Shown one piece after another: positions 59,766 through 64,000 of a stretch of 64,000 nt of DNA (the stretch's first letter is position 1; each line of letters begins with the position of its first letter). Source of the stretch: Hemicentrotus pulcherrimus (lineage: Eukaryota > Echinodermata > Echinoidea > Camarodonta > Strongylocentrotidae); NCBI GenBank assembly GCA_003118195.1, contig BEXV01000427.1, forward strand, positions 14,209 to 78,208, read 5' to 3'. The notes under the pieces are model-generated. The model was given only the letters and a program-made list of their open reading frames with translations. It had not been told where the DNA came from and searched no databases. A program made the translations under genes and the position numbers.

Positions 59766-60065
59766 TTGAAAGAAAACACGAGGCAATTGTTTATTTTATT
59801 GTAAAGGATGATTGCGCATATACAGTAAATTCTAAAAAGAATGAAATTTCTTCCCCAAGTTTGCATCAAATATTACACATTATTATACTACAATGATAAT
59901 TTAAGACAACATAAAGACTATGATGATTGCATTACAATGCAGAAAAGCAATTACCCACTTTGGGGGAAAAAATATGTTCATCTATTAAACCTTATAATAA
60001 TGTAGCAATTTTATCGTTGATATTGTTTGAAAGTTTCTATGCAATAAAACACAAATGATGAACTG

Positions 60066-62458
60066 CAACATTATTTGTGTCCTCCAATGTGCAACGTCTT
60101 TGCTTCTTCTGCGCATTAATTCATGCAGAGTTCTTTCCAGTATTTTAAATCCAAGAAATATTTAGTTAATCACAGTAGAAGAAATGGGGATCCCTCGTTT
60201 CACTCATAATACAAAACGAACGATACACCCATTAGTGTTCTTAAATTCTTTCAAAATCATCACTATGCTTCTATAAACACATTGACAAAATGATGATGAA
60301 AAGACAACCTGACCTTGATTGCAATGAGAGAGACAACCTTACTCACAGATGATTTCATCCAAGCAAGCAAGAAAATAAAGATGAAGACAAAGCCCGCGCA
60401 CGAGATGTCAGTCTCTGTTTAGGCGCATTGCCCGTGACATCCGCCATTTTGTTCGGTCATGTGATTAAATTTTGAAAGGCTTGTCGCCGCCATTACGGTG
60501 CATATCAAATCAATTAATCCTGAAATATAGTGATTTTTATGACGTCACGCACACTCGGGGGGAAGCAAAGTGTGAAATGCGATTAGAATGCACGTATTTT
60601 TCCCCTCCTTAAAGGGGAGAGTCAGCGCAAGGTGCAATCTAATAGCGGAATAGATATTATCCTGTTTGCCATGTTTCGTGTGACCGGCATATCTATCTGC
60701 AAGTGAATAGTGTACCCGACGGTATAGGTATTCATTTAGAATTTCGTATGAAAACGTTACACTCTAGAATATCTATTTTTAAAAAGATGGCTGAATCTAT
60801 AAATGAAATGATGACAAAAATAGGAAAAAATATTTATTTTTAAAAAAAGTTATTACAAATTTAAATTACCAATGTTAGAATCTCTAGCATGTCGTTTTAG
60901 TCGAAATATATGTCCCCTCCCCCCTTTTTATATCATATCATATTATATTATATTGCGGCTAAATTAAGTCGACTAAGCCACTGTTAGCTCTTTGCATTCG
61001 TTAGTCTACCCGCTCCAGACTCGGCACTTCCCAATTTAAAATGAAGCAAGGATAAAGTTTTCGTTGACTTTGATTTTCAGTCACCTTCAGGTTTAACTCG
61101 TGTACTCTCGCACTTTTTTGGTTTGCCATTTTACAATTCTGTTAATATCATATTGCGTGGTTTTTTTTAACGGAATAATTACCGAATCAGTTTAAGAGTC
61201 CTAGCTCCACCTCCCCCCCCNCTTCTCCAACCCCCTCCCCCTTAATGCACGTTGCATTTCGAATATTTCTTTACGTTTCTATTTGACTGGTCCTCCTGAC
61301 AATCATGAGTCAATAATGATACGAGTTACTCCTCTGAAATTCTAATAATAATGACACGAATTGAAGGCTGCTGTAAAGCTCCACGAGAAATTGCCCCGAG
61401 GCATTCCAAGAGGTATGAATATAACCGAAGTGGAGGCTTAAAGACACCGTGGAAGAGTCGAGTCTGCATCTGATTAGAGAGAGGCTGGTGGAGCCAGGAC
61501 GGTAGGCCTGGGCAGGCGGCCGGACGGGCGAGCGAGCGGACCGAGACGCGTGGGGTGCGAGGCAATCGTGTGATGTTTTTGTAGTGAGGGTAATAATTAG
61601 ATTGCAATCTCAGGAGGGAGAAGAGGAGGGTGGATGTTGGCTCAGATGGTACAGGTGGGTCTGAGCATCGCAAGCCTCCGCTGCTGCACCATCATCAGGG
61701 CGTATCCAGGCAACCGTATAGGGGAGTGATGCGGGATGAGATGGCCAGAGTATATTTCGTTGAGCTCAAATATAAACGCACATAAATCCAAAATTATAAA
61801 TGCTCAGATCTTGCCAATATTGCAATCATACTTTAAGATATATTTGGGAGCTCTTATGATTCAGGTTATTATCATTTACATACATTCATTCTCTTTATAT
61901 TGTGTTACCATGCCCAAAAGGCCAAAATGCAACAAACTCCACAAATATTGAACACTTCATTAATATAGAAATCTTTTTTTTCTTTCAAGTATCATAGGAC
62001 ATTGCTCGATGTGGTTGTTTTCAATTAATAGGATAACGTCAGGATAATCTAAAGTAATCTAGACCTTTATTCCTAGATAATTCTTTAAGCTGTATTATGT
62101 ATATAAAGTGCAATAAACCCGTCATAGGGATTGAAAGCGACGAAGGAATAATATCCATTTATTTCCGTTTATTGCATTAAATTTAAAACCGGGCGTTTAG
62201 CGCAAACGCTAAATGGTTTAGATACAGACCACATACATTTCCCCCTTAGAAATATAAGCCATTTTGAAGAAGACTTTTGAATACTATGTAAGGTGCTACC
62301 TAATATTTAACAAAAACTAAAATTATGGAATGTAGCAATCGTAAAATTTAATCATATCCATACCCAATCAATACCAACTTCGCTCTATAGACCATTTCAT
62401 ATTTATGAATATTCGTTTAAAATATTTTCTTATCATGCTCATGTATGGCAAAAGTACA
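60066..62458. other. downstream non-coding region
   Basis: There is no supported exon. A GC-rich island at about 61480-61740 stands out in AT-rich surroundings and could be a regulatory region or an unrecognised exon. A minus-strand frame across it (61326-61673) has no recognised domain. A poly-C run with one N lies at 61213-61221. Confidence 0.5.
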
Positions 62459-62529
62459 TGCACTGCCCGGGAATCGAACCCGGGTCACAAGAATGGGAAT
62501 CTTGCATGATACCACTACACCAGCAGTGC
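62459..62529 (-). tRNA. tRNA-Gly (anticodon CCC)
   Basis: This is a complete 71-nt cloverleaf on the minus strand. Acceptor GCACTGC pairs perfectly with GCAGTGC, with discriminator A. The D arm contains GTGTAGTGGTATCA, the anticodon stem is CAAGA/TCTTG with loop TTCCCAT (CCC), and the T arm is CCGGG-TTCGATT-CCCGG. A TTTT pol III terminator follows within 10 bases. There is no intron, and both internal promoter boxes match the consensus. Confidence 0.95.
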
Positions 62530-63241
62530 TTGTTCTTTAACGCTGACGTAAATAACAATAATATATATAATAATATAGATTTCTAAAAGTGTAATAGATT
62601 CATATGTTTCAATTTAACAGGTTCATAATGTATTCGTATTGAGGATGCTTAGCCGCTGTTAGTATTTCGAGTCGATAATTGTCTTTCATTGATTACAAAC
62701 AAAGAGCCTGTATGAGTGTTATGTCGGGGCTACCTTCGTAAAGACTATGAAGTTGGCGAGAGAGACCTTTTGCTGAAATGTATTAAGGAAATACATGTAG
62801 ATCTATAATTGATCTGCCCGCTGTCAGGTAAGAAATACTGAAAATTGAAATGCTTTAAAAAAAATCAGATTAATGTTATCTGCTTAAGTTAATATGTTAA
62901 TATACCGGCACACACATCTCTCCTGGCGTTAATATAGTTTACTTCCTATACCTCTTTTATGTTTAAGCCGATATATATTTATACATTTTCTTAACTTGAA
63001 GAAGCAGATGTTTAGAAAAACATTCGACCCTCCATTCGATGCTCTATGCCCTACCGGTAATGAACTATATTTGCAAGAAAATATGATAAAGGTCTGATAG
63101 CTTGTGCATGATGGTGATGTCTGGAGTGACAGACTAGCAATGAGGCAGGTCCGATCAGGATGTGCTGCTACGCAACCCGAACCAGGGTACCATTAAACCA
63201 CCCACGCATCCAGGCTAGGCAGCAGCAGATTCTCTCTCTCC

Positions 63242-63293
<52 letters not shown>

Positions 63294-64000
63294 TCTCTTC
63301 TCTTTCCATGCCTCTCTTTCTCCCCGTTTCTCCTTTTCTCTGTAGCTGTCTATCTCTTCATCCCTATCCCATATCTCTCTTTGTTTTAATACTGTGTTTG
63401 TCACTCATATTCCCTTTCTTTATTTACTCCACCTCCTGTTTTTTTTTTCACTTCATCAAACCATCAGTTCTGCTAAACTATACGCTCCCTTCCCCCTTTC
63501 GTTCTCTCTCTCTCTCTCTCTCTCTATAAAAAAATCTCTAAAAAACACACAATGTGTGTGTGTGTGTGTGTATATCTCTCTAATCTCTCTAATCTCTCTA
63601 TATCTCTCTCTAAAACTATCTCTCTCTCTCTCTCTCTAACTCATTCATCTGGGTACATGACCTTCGATTTTACATCCTTGTTTCTTTTCCTCACACCTCC
63701 CAGGTCTGCAGTATTATTTTCATTCCTCTGTCTCCTACTCTCTTTTTCTCTGCTTTAGTTGTCATACTCCATGCACAATACGCATGTAGATAATAAACGA
63801 ATTCATTATTTAAGTATTTCACCCTATCTGCATGTCTAGGTAGTACAATCTTCAATGAAAATTTCCGCTAATGCATGCACACTCTATTTTTAGCTCCTCT
63901 TTGACCCAATCGGCAGTAAATGAATAATTGGGTTTGTGGAAATGCTTCCCCACAAGTCATGTGCTTCCTCCAATATGCTTGCTTGCTTCTTACAAGAGGC
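62530..64000. other. non-coding end of the window
   Basis: No gene is supported. The main content is the CT/GT microsatellite block listed separately. Confidence 0.6.
63229..63640 (+). repeat. CT/GT microsatellite block
   Basis: (CT)n at 63247-63291 and 63504-63526, (GT)n at 63553-63572, then ATCTCTCTA-type repeats to about 63640. Long Ser/Leu frames on both strands are artefacts of these runs. Confidence 0.95.

Larger units (their letters stand above)
54754..60065 (+). other. probable 3' UTR and flank of GNAO
   Basis: No exon is seen. AATAAA occurs at 56222-56227, at 60043-60048 and at several AT-rich sites between them, so UTR length is uncertain. The region contains a GA run (55252-55270), a tRNA-like element (57058) and two tandem arrays near 59.2 and 59.5 kb. 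Confidence 0.45.

Noticed and set aside
61326..61673. 115-codon minus-strand frame
   Set aside because: Open because of the GC-rich island; no family resemblance seen.

Overview
This is a eukaryotic, intron-rich, AT-rich animal genome window and contains no bacterial features. It most resembles an echinoderm, with a sea urchin as the best guess. The reasons are canonical GT-AG introns, abundant TACATGTA-type palindromes, tRNA-derived SINE tails of the kind common in sea urchins, AGGTCA-rich dispersed repeats, and gaps of N beside poly-C runs typical of draft assemblies. The species assignment is inference. Two protein-coding genes can be read, both on the + strand, plus one intact tRNA gene on the - strand. 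Region 1 (1-10.5 kb) is the 3' end of an Ajuba/LIMD1/WTIP-family LIM-domain gene. Three exons (1389-1426, 3000-3068, 4794-5405) encode the third LIM domain and a long Pro/Ser-rich tail with two PPxY motifs and a C-terminal VTDL. A probable multi-kilobase 3' UTR follows, interrupted by a 362-bp inverted-repeat element with a target-site duplication. Region 2 (10.5-19.2 kb) is intergenic. It holds a 561-base assembly gap, a perfect palindrome with 8-bp direct repeats, a foldback element, a near-identical 188-bp tandem duplication, a TTAA-flanked MITE and microsatellites. Region 3 (about 19.2-54.75 kb) is a complete G-protein alpha-o gene. Its eight coding exons (20559-20676, 25396-25438, 37457-37598, 44707-44867, 49026-49154, 50247-50376, 53429-53582, 54566-54753) join to exactly 354 codons plus a stop. 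All G-protein motifs, the N-terminal lipidation site and the C-terminal pertussis-toxin cysteine are intact. Its introns total about 33 kb and carry most of the unusual structure: truncated tandem copies of the edges of exons 3, 4 and 7, a 150-bp satellite, two further TTAA MITE copies, a DR1-rich repeat, long hairpins, SINEs and a small insertion with a hammerhead-like core. Region 4 (54.75-64 kb) is the probable 3' UTR and downstream sequence, with tandem repeats, a tRNA-Gly(CCC) gene and CT/GT microsatellites. The two protein genes are not functionally linked by anything visible: one product is an adhesion/Hippo-pathway scaffold and the other a heterotrimeric G-protein subunit. No intact transposase or reverse transcriptase is visible.
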